From the NCBI GenBank assembly GCA_052400685.1, contig JBQTGJ010000017.1: a stretch of DNA of 64,000 nt, one strand, 5' to 3'. This DNA is from CAZHHH01 sp052400685. GTDB lineage: Bacteria; Bacteroidota; Bacteroidia; Bacteroidales; Marinilabiliaceae. Below the pieces are notes generated by a model, which saw only the letters and a program-made list of their open reading frames with translations, ran no database searches and was not told where the DNA came from. Of the stretch, positions 17,806 to 27,451 are shown one piece after another. Both the position numbers and the translations under genes were made by a program. Each line of letters starts with the position of its first letter. The first letter of the stretch is position 1.

Positions 17806-19194
17806 ATGAAAATTTTAAATAATATATGGTTATTGTTGGGATTCCTTGGGATTTTGGGGTTTGCAACAGCCTGTGATGACGATGAGGATACAAGTGGCAG
17901 TACGCCCATTGTCATTAGTAATGTTTATTTGCAAGAAGCTGAATCAACAGTTCCCAGCCGGGCAGTCAATTTTGCGCGTCTGGGACAGGTATTGCGAATT
18001 GAGGGTTCCGGTTTTACCGGAATGCGTAGGGTTTATGTCAACGGTTATAGCACTTATTTTAATCCTGTTTATGTAACGGACAACAATATGTTTTTGCAGT
18101 TGAGTGGTGATACGCCGACATCAGAAGCAGAAGCTGACGTACGTAATACTATCCATTTTGTAAAAACAGCCGCAGAGTTAGTGTATGCGTTAGAAATTAG
18201 AGAAGCGGCTCCTGCTATTACTGGTGTTTCACACACCATGCCATTAGCTGGTGAGTCTATAACAATTTATGGCACTGGTCTTGTTGAAATTAACAAGGTG
18301 GTTTTTCCAGGGGATATTGAAGTTACCGAAGGAATTGTTTCCGATGAGGAGGGCACTTTTGTTACAGTAACCGTTCCTGCAGGTATTACCGAAAGTGGTT
18401 CTCTTTTAGTTGAGGGAGCGAACGGGGGCGCCTATTCTCCAGCCTATTTTAATTTTAAAGAAGGTGTAATTCTTGATTTTGATGGTCTTGGCGCACAAGG
18501 CTTCTGGAGCTGGTCCGAAACGGGAAGCATGATTAATGATGAAGATTTGATGTCAGAGTCTATAGGTACAGGTAATGTTTCACAAGGCAATTATGTGCCG
18601 CATCGGCCTGCCCGGTTAACTGAATTTTCGCCTGCAGCCAATCGTCGTTCTGAGGTTTGGACTGCCGGGAATGATGTTGATGACTGGAGAGGGCAGTTAA
18701 CGTCTTATATTCCGGCATCAACATCCGTTAGAGAAGTGGCTTTTCAGTTTGATATTTATGTCCCTAATGAGTGGGCCAATACAGGTTTTCTGAAAATTCT
18801 GTTGTATAATAATTTTAATGGCGGCGAATGGAGCGGCAATACTTATAATTATGTGCCATGGGTTATTGGAAAAGATGTTGTTCCATTTGTTACAGATGGC
18901 TGGACAACTGTAACTATTCCTTTTAGCTCATTCTATGGTTTCTCAGATGCCGAAGCAGAATATACTTTTGAGGATGTTATCGCCGCTCGTGAAGGTGCTA
19001 CCTACAAAAATTTCGGCATCTTTTTTGAAAATTCTGATTTTAATCTTTCTCAAATTACGGGGAATAGTGCTGATGAAAGTATTGAATTTCCCTCCAGCGC
19101 AACATCTGTTGATGTTTATACCGACAACTGGCGGGTGGTTCCTCTTGAAACGCCTGTCTATTCAGATTTCCCGGATGAAGAATTGCCCGAATAG
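17806..19194 (+). CDS. Surface glycan-binding lipoprotein with TIG domains
   Basis: A 462-residue lipoprotein (lipobox FATAC followed by DDDED, a surface-export signal). Two Ig-like IPT/TIG domains occupy roughly residues 30-125 and 126-215 (for example AITGVSHTMPLAGESITIYG). A C-terminal jelly-roll-like domain follows, rich in Trp and Tyr (DFDGLGAQGFWSWSETG). It has no catalytic motif. The position between SusD and GH10 and the domain order match the surface glycan-binding proteins of Bacteroides xylan loci, where the C-terminal domain binds the polysaccharide. Third gene of the operon, 41 bases after SusD1. Confidence 0.87.
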   Translation: MKILNNIWLLLGFLGILGFATACDDDEDTSGSTPIVISNVYLQEAESTVPSRAVNFARLGQVLRIEGSGFTGMRRVYVNGYSTYFNPVYVTDNNMFLQLSGDTPTSEAEADVRNTIHFVKTAAELVYALEIREAAPAITGVSHTMPLAGESITIYGTGLVEINKVVFPGDIEVTEGIVSDEEGTFVTVTVPAGITESGSLLVEGANGGAYSPAYFNFKEGVILDFDGLGAQGFWSWSETGSMINDEDLMSESIGTGNVSQGNYVPHRPARLTEFSPAANRRSEVWTAGNDVDDWRGQLTSYIPASTSVREVAFQFDIYVPNEWANTGFLKILLYNNFNGGEWSGNTYNYVPWVIGKDVVPFVTDGWTTVTIPFSSFYGFSDAEAEYTFEDVIAAREGATYKNFGIFFENSDFNLSQITGNSADESIEFPSSATSVDVYTDNWRVVPLETPVYSDFPDEELPE

Positions 19195-19269
19195 TATTTT
19201 ATTTTGAGAGTAATTTTTTTTACATCACTTATGAAATAATACTAAAGTTTCAATTAAAATGATAAAACA

Positions 19270-21465
19270 ATGATTTACAAATATATATTGCCTGTTGTTG
19301 TATTGGCGGCACTTTTCAGTACGTCTTGCGATGATGAAAAAATGGATTGGGAAGAGCGTGATTCCAGTCAGAAAGTTACAGTGGCAGAAATTCCACTATC
19401 TACGATTGAAAAAATATCGCGCTATGAACCATTGAAAGAGTATACCGATATGCGCTTAGGTGCAGGTATTGATTTAACCATGTACATGGAGGATGCTATT
19501 TATGATAGCGTTGTAAATGAAAATTTTGACGAAGTAGTTCTGGGTTATCATATGAAACATGGCGCAATGGTAAACAGTAAGGGTGAAATAAACTTTGACA
19601 ATGTTGATGCTTTTATTGCTAAAGCCAGGGACAACGGACTTAGTGTATATGGGCACACGCTTGTTTGGCATCAAAATCAAAATGCAAGTTATTTGAATAG
19701 TATCATTGCACCTGATGTTATTCCGGGTCCTGCAGGAAGCAGCCTGCTTGATGTCTCGGTGCTCAACGATAATTCTTATACGGGGTGGAATAAAGCCAAT
19801 CCGGGTGATGGAATTCAAACGGTGGCCGAATCCGGGTTGGGAACTGGAGCCAGTGCAGTTCAGCTTATATCTGGTGCTACCGCTGCCAATGCTTGGGATT
19901 TGCAGTTAATTACGCCTGAAATACCTGTCATTGATGGGCATACTTATGAGGTGTCTTTTTATATTCGCTCTGATCAACCGGGTAAGGGGCGTATTTCATT
20001 TTCAGGACTTACAGATACTTATCCATGGATCGATTGGATGGACACCGGGAGTGCGACTGAAGCTTTTGAAACAAATGCCGTTTGGCAACAGGTTAAATTT
20101 AACCTGAGCAGTTTTTCTGCTTCAACTTTTCAAATCTCATTTGATTTAGGTTATTTACCAGGTGTTACTTATTACATTGATATTGAGAATCTAACTGTTA
20201 TTGATTTAGATGCTGAACCTACGGTTGTTAATCTGATTAGCAATGGTGATTTTGAAAACGGAACACTTTCGCCCTGGAATGGATGGGGTAATAGTTCTAC
20301 AAGGGAAGTTTCGGCAGAAGGTGATGGATATGGAGGAAATGGTTATGCAATGGTTTTGACTAATCCAACTCCTGCTTCAAATTATGAAGCCCAACAGGTA
20401 TATACTTTTGATGCTCCATTGCAAAATGGGACTGAGTACTCCTGCTCGTTTATGATAAAAGCTTCCACTAATGCTATGTTGCAAGTACAAATTCAAAATG
20501 ATGATTACAGTGGCGATTATTATGGTGGTATTGAAGTAGGAACTTCCTGGATGCTGGTAGAGAAAACAATCGTCCCTACCACGGATGATAAAACGAAGTT
20601 TATTTTTGATTTTGGCGAAACGGCTTGCACCTATTATATTGATAATATTGTGTTTGGATTGAAACCTGTAGCCGAAACAGCTCCTAAGTTAAAATCAGTT
20701 ACTATTATTGAAAAAACGGATGAAGAGAAAGCTCAGATTATAGGCGAGGCCATGGATAGCTACATTATGCAAATGGTGACTCATTATAAGGATGATGTGC
20801 ACGCCTGGGACGTTGTGAATGAGCCAATGAATGAAAATGGAACTGTGCGAGACGGGAATGTTTCAGAGCCGGCTGCAGATGAGTTTTACTGGCAGAAGTA
20901 TCTAGGTCGGGACTACGCTGTTAGAGCCTTTAAATTAGCAAGAGATTATGGTAATTCTGAAGATATTTTGTTTATTAATGATTACAATCTTGAGTCAAAT
21001 TTGACTAAATGTGATGGTTTGATTGAATATGTTAATTACATTGAAAGTCAGGGAGCCGAGGTCGATGGAATTGGTACTCAGATGCACCTCAGCATTAACA
21101 CCAATAAAGATAATATTGTAGCAATGTTTGAAAAGCTGGCTGCCACAGGAAAAATGATTAAAGTAACAGAGTTTGACATTCAGGTGTCAACCGATGCGCC
21201 GTCGGCCGATCATTTCGAGAAGCAGGCTGAGATGTATCAGTTTGTTGTGGAATCTTACCTTTCTATAATTCCTGAAGATCAGCAGTATGGTATTAATGTA
21301 TGGGGGATTAGTGATAATCCGGCTGAGCATGAAAATTGGATACCTGATGACGCACCAAATTTGTGGGATGCCAATTATGAGCGTAAGCTCTCATACAAAA
21401 CGTTTGCTGATGGATTGGCAGGCAGGGATGTGAGCGAAGATTTTACTGGTGAATTGCAATACTAA
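19270..21465 (+). CDS. GH10 endo-xylanase interrupted by carbohydrate-binding modules
   Basis: A 731-residue surface lipoprotein (lipobox STSC followed by DDEK) that cuts internal beta-1,4 bonds of xylan. The GH10 barrel is split. Residues ~45-150 carry the N-terminal strands (YHMKHGAMVNSKGEINFDN, GHTLVWHQNQN), then about 320 residues of two CBM4_9-like beta-sandwiches (~165-310 and ~325-465), then the rest of the barrel with acid/base E518 in WDVVNEPMNENG and nucleophile E634 in KVTEFDIQV. This insertion architecture is known from xylan loci of gut Bacteroidota. The enzyme probably makes the oligosaccharides taken up by SusC1. Last gene of the operon, followed by a terminator. Confidence 0.94.
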   Translation: MIYKYILPVVVLAALFSTSCDDEKMDWEERDSSQKVTVAEIPLSTIEKISRYEPLKEYTDMRLGAGIDLTMYMEDAIYDSVVNENFDEVVLGYHMKHGAMVNSKGEINFDNVDAFIAKARDNGLSVYGHTLVWHQNQNASYLNSIIAPDVIPGPAGSSLLDVSVLNDNSYTGWNKANPGDGIQTVAESGLGTGASAVQLISGATAANAWDLQLITPEIPVIDGHTYEVSFYIRSDQPGKGRISFSGLTDTYPWIDWMDTGSATEAFETNAVWQQVKFNLSSFSASTFQISFDLGYLPGVTYYIDIENLTVIDLDAEPTVVNLISNGDFENGTLSPWNGWGNSSTREVSAEGDGYGGNGYAMVLTNPTPASNYEAQQVYTFDAPLQNGTEYSCSFMIKASTNAMLQVQIQNDDYSGDYYGGIEVGTSWMLVEKTIVPTTDDKTKFIFDFGETACTYYIDNIVFGLKPVAETAPKLKSVTIIEKTDEEKAQIIGEAMDSYIMQMVTHYKDDVHAWDVVNEPMNENGTVRDGNVSEPAADEFYWQKYLGRDYAVRAFKLARDYGNSEDILFINDYNLESNLTKCDGLIEYVNYIESQGAEVDGIGTQMHLSINTNKDNIVAMFEKLAATGKMIKVTEFDIQVSTDAPSADHFEKQAEMYQFVVESYLSIIPEDQQYGINVWGISDNPAEHENWIPDDAPNLWDANYERKLSYKTFADGLAGRDVSEDFTGELQY

Positions 21466-21485
21466 AGATCTTTAGATGTCTTTTT

Positions 21486-21516
21486 AAAGGGCCGGTATAT
21501 TTCCCGGCCCTTTTTT
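21486..21516 (+). terminator. Terminator of the first SusCD-GH10 operon
   Basis: GGGCCGG (21489-21495) pairs with CCGGCCC (21504-21510), flanked by A-rich and T-rich arms and followed by TTTTTT. It lies 20 bases after the GH10 stop codon. Confidence 0.92.
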
Positions 21517-21802
21517 GTTACATCTCTGCAAGTTTCTATTTCAATTTAATGTTTGTCTTTTTATTGTGTATCACAAAATTCAATTATATTAAAATATAGC
21601 TGTTGTTAGTAATTCTGAAATCATTTGAGACAGAAAGCGACCTCAATACAACTTAAAATTTTTCGCCCTTTTATTAAAATCGGGTTTTACACAATTCTCT
21701 TTATTTCAAGTGGACATCTATGTTTAACTATTGACTGTTTCTGGTTCGTGCGCTATTCTTTACCATTTTCCTATTAGACGTTTTATTGCATTTATTGTAG
21801 CA

Positions 21803-21944
21803 AGTGATTGCAAAAAAATTCTTGTGGCAGATAAGAAAGCTTCATTTTTGAGGCTTGCGAAGCTTGAAAAATCTGAGTTTATTGGTATAAATGATCATTT
21901 TGAAAGCGAGCGTAGCGAAAAAAATGGAGTTTTATTGCTGACAA
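21803..21944 (+). repeat. Dispersed repeat A, copy 2 (before second SusC)
   Basis: The best-preserved copy, 142 bp. It begins AGTGATTGCAAAAAAATTC and ends GAGTTTTATTGCTGACAAT. The outer 20 bases on each side are imperfect inverted repeats (AGTG-3-GCAA... on both ends, 14 of 20 matching when the right end is reversed, using the commoner CACT ending). Internally AAGCTTC (21837-21843) and GAAGCTT (21859-21865) form a perfect 7-bp inverted pair with a 15-base loop. Confidence 0.85.
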
Positions 21945-22265
21945 TAGCTATGAAGTTAAAATTTATGCGACCTGTTCGGATTTTCAATTTTTATAAGTCC
22001 TCTTCCTCTATATTAAATTTTTACTCTCAAAACATTAATATTTCCTCTTTCTTCTATAAAATTCCCCTTTATAGCTATAAAATTCTACCAAATATAAGGT
22101 TTGTTGACATATTTTTACAAATACAAATTTTAGCATTTGACAACAAATTATAAGAGCAATTAAAGATTTCCATTCAATGCAGAGATTTCCAAATCCTGTC
22201 AAAATGTTAGAAAAATTAGTGGTTTATCAAATATGTATTATTTACTATTACCAAATCTATTTTCA

Positions 22266-25200
22266 ATGAAAGAGATTCTACTATTAAAAAAGGTTTTTTG
22301 TACCTTTTTATTGTTAATGTCTGTGAATTTGGGACTCTTTTCTCAAAATATCACAGTAACCGGTAACGTTACCGACGCTTCGGGCGCCTCTCTTCCGGGT
22401 GTGAACATTGTATTGGAGGGTACTCAACAAGGTACTGTTTCTGATGTTGATGGTAATTATAGAATTGAAGTGCCTGCCGACGGTGTTCTGCAATTTAATT
22501 TTATAGGTTTTTCGGTCCAAAGCCTGCCTGTTAATCAGCAATCAGTGATTAATGTGACGCTTCAGGAAGATCTTATGAGTCTCGAAGAAGTGGTTGTGGT
22601 TGGTTATGGTACGCAGCGAAAAGAAGCTGTAACAGGATCGGTCGCTTCAGTTAAAGGTGATATCGTGCGTGAAGTACCGGCTTCAAACATTACACAGGCT
22701 TTGCAGGGACGTGTATCTGGTGTTGAAATGTCACAGACTTCCTCTAAACCAGGGGCTGAAATGCAAATTCGTATTCGGGGTACACGATCACTTAATGCAA
22801 GTAACGATCCATTGGTAGTACTCAATGGAATTCCTTTTGCCGGTTCTATAGGCGATATTAATCCTAACGACATTAAAAGTATCGATATTTTAAAAGACGC
22901 GTCTGCAACGGCTATCTATGGTTCGCGTGGTGCCAATGGCGTCATTTTAATAACTACTGAAAATGGCCGTAAAGGGCAAACTGCTCAGTTTACTTATAAT
23001 GGCTACCATGGTTTGAAGACTCTTTTTGCGCGTTATCCAATGATGGATGGCCCTACATTTGCTGCAATGCGTGATGTGGCAGGGAAGTATGAAACTGACG
23101 GTTTAGATGAATCGCGAGATGTCAATACGGATTGGCAGGATTTGTTATATCGAAACGGGATGGTGACAAGTCACAACATTGGGGTTTCAGGTGGTACTGA
23201 AAAAGGTAATTATAATTTTGGCATAGGTTACTATAAAGATGAGGCTATATTACCTGGGCAGGATTTTGAACGTTATTCAATACGAGGGACTTTAGAACAG
23301 GAAATTGGTAAAATATTTAAAGTTGGATTCACGACTAACAGTAATTACTCTGTAAATAATGGCAATAACTTAAGTCTTTATTCAACCTTAAGTAATTCGC
23401 CTATTGCCAATCCTTACAATGAAGATGGGTCGTTGAAATCTATCATTGAAATGCCTGATGATAAAAGTTGGGTTTACACTGAGGAATCAATCGATAATCT
23501 TGGCGATAAATGGATTGATCAGACAAGGGCTTTTGGCTCTTATAATACTCTGTATGGTGAGGTTAAAATTCCAGGGGTCGAAGGATTGAAATATCGCATT
23601 AATATTGGTTTGAATTATCGACAAAGTAATAGTGGAAATTACACTGGAGTTGGCGTTTTTAGCGGTAACTTAGATAACCCATCTAGCGCTTCTATCAGTA
23701 ATTCTCATAATATAAATTGGGCAATCGAAAATATGTTGACATACGATCGTACTTTTGCTCAAAAACATAATTTAAATATTGTCGCGTTGTATTCGGCTGA
23801 AGAGACCAAGTATAATAAGTCTCAGATTTCTGCAACTGATATTCCAGCTGATCATTTCCAGTTTTACAATTTGGGACAAGCACCAAGCACCAAAATAACT
23901 ATAGATCCTGATAATCAGTTATACAGTGAGAGCGGTTTGATGTCATGGATGGGGCGTGCCATGTATTCATATGATAATCGCTATATGTTGAGCGTGACGT
24001 TGCGCTCCGACGGTTCATCTCGATTAGCTGAAGGGCATAAATGGCACACATATCCAGCTGTGTCTGCAGGCTGGAATATTAATAATGAGTCTTTTATGGA
24101 AAGCCTTACTGCTATCAATTCTTTAAAATTGCGTATCGGTTATGGTCAGACTTCTAACCAGTCGGTTGATCCATACAAAACTTTAGGTCTTATGAGCACT
24201 AGACCTTATAATTTTGGAGATACCTATTCTACCGGAGCCTATGTGTCTGAATTACCAAATGATAATTTGGGATGGGAATATTCGGAAACAATGAACTATG
24301 GTGTTGATTTTTCGCTGCTGAATCATCGTTTGTCGGGTACTTTTGAGTATTATGTTCAAAAGACCAATGATATTTTATTAAGTGTTAATTTGCCAAGTAC
24401 ATCAGGAGTTAGCAGTTATTACGCTAATATCGGAGAATCAGAGAATAAAGGATTTGAAGTGTCTCTTAATGGTGTAATTTTAGACGATGTAGATGGTTGG
24501 ACATGGGAGGCAGGTGTTAATTTGTATGCAAATCGTAACAAGCTGCTTAAACTTGCTTCAGGGCAGATGACGGATGAAAGTAACTGGTGGTTTGTAGGTC
24601 ATCCCATTGATGTTGTTTACGACCACAAAAAAATTGGAATTTGGCAAGAAGATGATCCCTATTTACTTGAACTGGAAGGGACCGCCGGCGAACCAGGTAT
24701 GATAAAAGTTGAATATACAGGCGATTATGACGAAAATGGCGTTCCTACAAGACAAATTGGAGCTGATGACCGGCAAGTGATGAGTTTGGAGCCTGACTTC
24801 CAGGGTGGTTTTAATACTCGTGTGGCTTATAATAATTTTGATTTGAGCATTGTTGGATCTTTTAAAAGAGGTGGTACTCTAATTAGTAGTTTGTATTCAT
24901 CTTCTGGGTATTTGAATATGCTCAGTGGCCGTAGAGGAAATGTAGATGTCGATTATTGGACGCCTCAAAATACGGGAGCTGATTATCCTGCCCCTGGTGG
25001 TCCTACCAGTGGTGATAATCCTAAATATGGAAGTACACTCGGATATTTTGACGCCTCATTTTTAAAAGTTCGCACCATTTCGCTTGGCTATAATTTTCAT
25101 CAGGAATGGATGCAAAATATGGGTGTTGACAAATTTAGAATTTATTGTACCGTGCAGAATCCATTTGTTATTTTTTCACCATATAAAAGAGAATCGGGAA

Positions 25201-25337
25201 TGGATCCTGAAACCAACTCATATGGTGATGAAAATGCAGCTGTATCATATAGTGAGAATTTGAAACGTTTACTGACTATTGGTACAAATACACCATCTAC
25301 TCGAAACTATTTGATTGGTATTAATTTGACATTTTAA
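22266..25337 (+). CDS. SusC-like TonB-dependent transporter 2 (xylan locus)
   Basis: A 1023-residue outer-membrane transporter. I choose the ATG at 22266 (MKEILLLKKVFCTFLLLMSV) over the in-frame ATG at 22233, because it gives a normal signal peptide ending near LFSQ. Domains: CarboxypepD_reg-like (~28-100), TonB-box-like EVVVVGYG, plug with DASATAIYGSRGANGVILI, and a barrel ending YLIGINLTF. It differs clearly from SusC1 in the barrel, so the two import different oligosaccharides or differ in affinity. It forms an operon with SusD2 (10-base gap), ending at a strong hairpin. Confidence 0.95.
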   Translation: MKEILLLKKVFCTFLLLMSVNLGLFSQNITVTGNVTDASGASLPGVNIVLEGTQQGTVSDVDGNYRIEVPADGVLQFNFIGFSVQSLPVNQQSVINVTLQEDLMSLEEVVVVGYGTQRKEAVTGSVASVKGDIVREVPASNITQALQGRVSGVEMSQTSSKPGAEMQIRIRGTRSLNASNDPLVVLNGIPFAGSIGDINPNDIKSIDILKDASATAIYGSRGANGVILITTENGRKGQTAQFTYNGYHGLKTLFARYPMMDGPTFAAMRDVAGKYETDGLDESRDVNTDWQDLLYRNGMVTSHNIGVSGGTEKGNYNFGIGYYKDEAILPGQDFERYSIRGTLEQEIGKIFKVGFTTNSNYSVNNGNNLSLYSTLSNSPIANPYNEDGSLKSIIEMPDDKSWVYTEESIDNLGDKWIDQTRAFGSYNTLYGEVKIPGVEGLKYRINIGLNYRQSNSGNYTGVGVFSGNLDNPSSASISNSHNINWAIENMLTYDRTFAQKHNLNIVALYSAEETKYNKSQISATDIPADHFQFYNLGQAPSTKITIDPDNQLYSESGLMSWMGRAMYSYDNRYMLSVTLRSDGSSRLAEGHKWHTYPAVSAGWNINNESFMESLTAINSLKLRIGYGQTSNQSVDPYKTLGLMSTRPYNFGDTYSTGAYVSELPNDNLGWEYSETMNYGVDFSLLNHRLSGTFEYYVQKTNDILLSVNLPSTSGVSSYYANIGESENKGFEVSLNGVILDDVDGWTWEAGVNLYANRNKLLKLASGQMTDESNWWFVGHPIDVVYDHKKIGIWQEDDPYLLELEGTAGEPGMIKVEYTGDYDENGVPTRQIGADDRQVMSLEPDFQGGFNTRVAYNNFDLSIVGSFKRGGTLISSLYSSSGYLNMLSGRRGNVDVDYWTPQNTGADYPAPGGPTSGDNPKYGSTLGYFDASFLKVRTISLGYNFHQEWMQNMGVDKFRIYCTVQNPFVIFSPYKRESGMDPETNSYGDENAAVSYSENLKRLLTIGTNTPSTRNYLIGINLTF

Positions 25338-25347
25338 AAGAACGATA

Positions 25348-27309
25348 ATGAAAAGAGGATATATTAACTTTATTATTGGAGCGGTTGTTTTGCTGAATTT
25401 GTCGGTAACATCATGCTCTGACGTGTTGGACGAAACGCCGCGCAGTATTTATGAGCCAAGTGCCTTTAAAACAGAAGAAGGGGTTATGGGAGGGTTAACT
25501 TCAATGTACGCCCATCTTCGTTATATTTATGGACAGGCCTACTATTATAACGCTTGTCAAACAGGTACCGATGAAGCTACTTATGCCCAAAGCGCGGACG
25601 GTAATTTTAAGGATCATGATCTCTCGGGTGTTGGAACCCTTACGGCTTCAACCAGTCGTTCGGATGTGTTGTGGGGAACTGCATTTTCTAACATAAATAC
25701 GGCTAGCGGTATTATTGAAAATGCCGAAGTTGTAGGAACTATTTCGGATGCTTTAATCGCAGAAGCCCGTTTTTTTCGTGCATTCGACTATTTTTTGTTG
25801 GTGCAAACTTTTGGTGGCGTACCGTTGGATTTAGGAGCTGGTATTATGGAGTTCAATACTTCAACTTCAAGAACATCTGTTCGTAATACCGTACCTGAAG
25901 TATATACTATTGGTATATTCCCGGATTTGATAAAGGCTGTTGAAAATTTGCCAGAAGCGGGACGCGTAACAGGTGGTGTTACAAAAACTGCAGCACGTTT
26001 ATTTTTAGCCAAAGCTTATCTGACATATGCATGGTGGTTAGAAAATCCAAATAATATTTCGACATACCCGGAGTGTGATCGGGTTGATCCGGATGGACAT
26101 GATGCTTCATGGTACTTTCAACAGGCGTACGATATAGCTGTTGAAGCAATTGATAATCCTGGGACTTTTGGCTTGCAGGAGACGTTTTATGATGTTAACC
26201 TGGCACAGAATGATCGCAATAATGAAATTTTATTGTATGCCGATCATACTGAAGATAGTGAATATTATAATGGTGGTAGTCTTTCATATGGTAGTGGTTC
26301 AGCACCTGACAATTTTGCCGTTTGGATGATGACCTGGAATTACACAAATATTAGAAGTTCCGTTGATGAGACCTGGACGGATTTGAAGAGTTCTGTTCAG
26401 CGTGAAGCAGCTCAGGCCTACGGCCGTCCATGGACACGTATGTGCCCCACTATTGGTGTGATTGAAAATACTTTTGCCGATAAGGCTAATGATTCCCGTT
26501 ATGACGGAACTTTTGTAACAAGTTATCGGGCAAACTGGCCCAAAGGTGGCGTTGACAATGATTATTTGTATAATGCTAATAATATGATTGTATATCCGGG
26601 AGACGCTATTTTAACGTTTTTAGATGAAGAACCTGCAACAACAATTGATTACTCAAATTCAGTTTACAAGAGTAATATTGGTGCAGGTGTATTACCTGGA
26701 AGATCCGATTATGTAATTTCTCCCCGTGGAATTAGTCGTTTAACATATCCTGGTTTATGGAAGTTGGGTTGTTACCGGACTGATAATGGCAATGGACTGG
26801 GGCAACCTAATGCCGCCAGTACGCGTCCCTTTAATATAGCTAAATTCTCAGAGTTATATTTTGTTGCAGCAGAAGCCGCAGTAAAAGGCGCATCAACTCA
26901 AGAGGGTAAAACGGCTGTTGATTTAATCAATATTATTCGTGCTCGTGCAGGGAAGTGGCGTTGGGATAATAATGGCAATTCGGAGAAAGTTGAAGACAGG
27001 AGTGCTGATATGATTGCTGCAACACCTTCTGTTATTACCATTGATTATATTCTCGCAGAACGTTCTCGAGAGTATTATGGCGAAGGATACCGTTGGTTTG
27101 ACTTAGTTCGTACGCAAACATGGGCTGATTTGGCTGGTTTATATGAGATTTGCGGGTCTGGTCTCGGCGATCATACACCTGTTTCTTATTCTCGAACAAT
27201 TGAAGATTATCACTATTTACGTCCTATTCCACAGGGTCAGTTAGACGCTTTGGAAATGACGGAACAAGAAAAGTATGATTATCAAAATCCGGGCTATCGG
27301 GATTTATAG
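25348..27309 (+). CDS. SusD-like surface glycan-binding lipoprotein 2
   Basis: A 653-residue RagB/SusD protein, longer than SusD1. Lipobox VTSC followed by SDVLDETPRSIYEPSAF, the usual start of the mature SusD fold. The helical AEARFFRAFDYFLLVQTFGG segment (~140-160) and the C-terminal ERSREYYGEGYRWFDLVRTQ match the family. It should sit on SusC2 at the cell surface. Last gene of the two-gene operon before a terminator. Confidence 0.94.
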   Translation: MKRGYINFIIGAVVLLNLSVTSCSDVLDETPRSIYEPSAFKTEEGVMGGLTSMYAHLRYIYGQAYYYNACQTGTDEATYAQSADGNFKDHDLSGVGTLTASTSRSDVLWGTAFSNINTASGIIENAEVVGTISDALIAEARFFRAFDYFLLVQTFGGVPLDLGAGIMEFNTSTSRTSVRNTVPEVYTIGIFPDLIKAVENLPEAGRVTGGVTKTAARLFLAKAYLTYAWWLENPNNISTYPECDRVDPDGHDASWYFQQAYDIAVEAIDNPGTFGLQETFYDVNLAQNDRNNEILLYADHTEDSEYYNGGSLSYGSGSAPDNFAVWMMTWNYTNIRSSVDETWTDLKSSVQREAAQAYGRPWTRMCPTIGVIENTFADKANDSRYDGTFVTSYRANWPKGGVDNDYLYNANNMIVYPGDAILTFLDEEPATTIDYSNSVYKSNIGAGVLPGRSDYVISPRGISRLTYPGLWKLGCYRTDNGNGLGQPNAASTRPFNIAKFSELYFVAAEAAVKGASTQEGKTAVDLINIIRARAGKWRWDNNGNSEKVEDRSADMIAATPSVITIDYILAERSREYYGEGYRWFDLVRTQTWADLAGLYEICGSGLGDHTPVSYSRTIEDYHYLRPIPQGQLDALEMTEQEKYDYQNPGYRDL

Positions 27310-27327
27310 AAAATGCTCTCAATTTTT

Positions 27328-27360
27328 AAAAAAGGAGTTGCATCTGCAACTCCTTTTTTA
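27328..27360 (+). terminator. Terminator after SusC2-SusD2
   Basis: GGAGTTGCA (27334-27342) pairs with TGCAACTCC (27345-27353); A6 and T6 arms extend the stem. The T-run completes a textbook intrinsic terminator 20 bases after the SusD2 stop. Confidence 0.93.
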
Positions 27361-27451
27361 ACTTATTAAATTCACTCATTTGTTGTCGCTTATTTTGTGT
27401 GAAAATTAAAATTTATTTGCAGTATTAAGATATTCTTTATTCTAAGTGTTT

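Larger units (their letters stand above)
21466..22265. other. 800-bp region between the two xylan SusCD operons
   Basis: It contains the GH10 terminator, repeat A copy 2 (21803-21944) and about 320 bases of AT-rich leader before the second SusC. An apparent 140-codon frame (21731-22153) is the in-frame reading of the repeat plus AT-rich sequence and is not called. The SusC2 promoter must be here; no textbook -33/-7 pair is visible. Confidence 0.65.

Noticed and set aside
21731..22153. Open frame of 140 codons upstream of SusC2
   Set aside because: It consists of repeat A copy 2 read in frame plus AT-rich sequence. In copies 1, 3 and 4 the same frame is broken by stops or shifts, so the repeat is not conserved as a protein.
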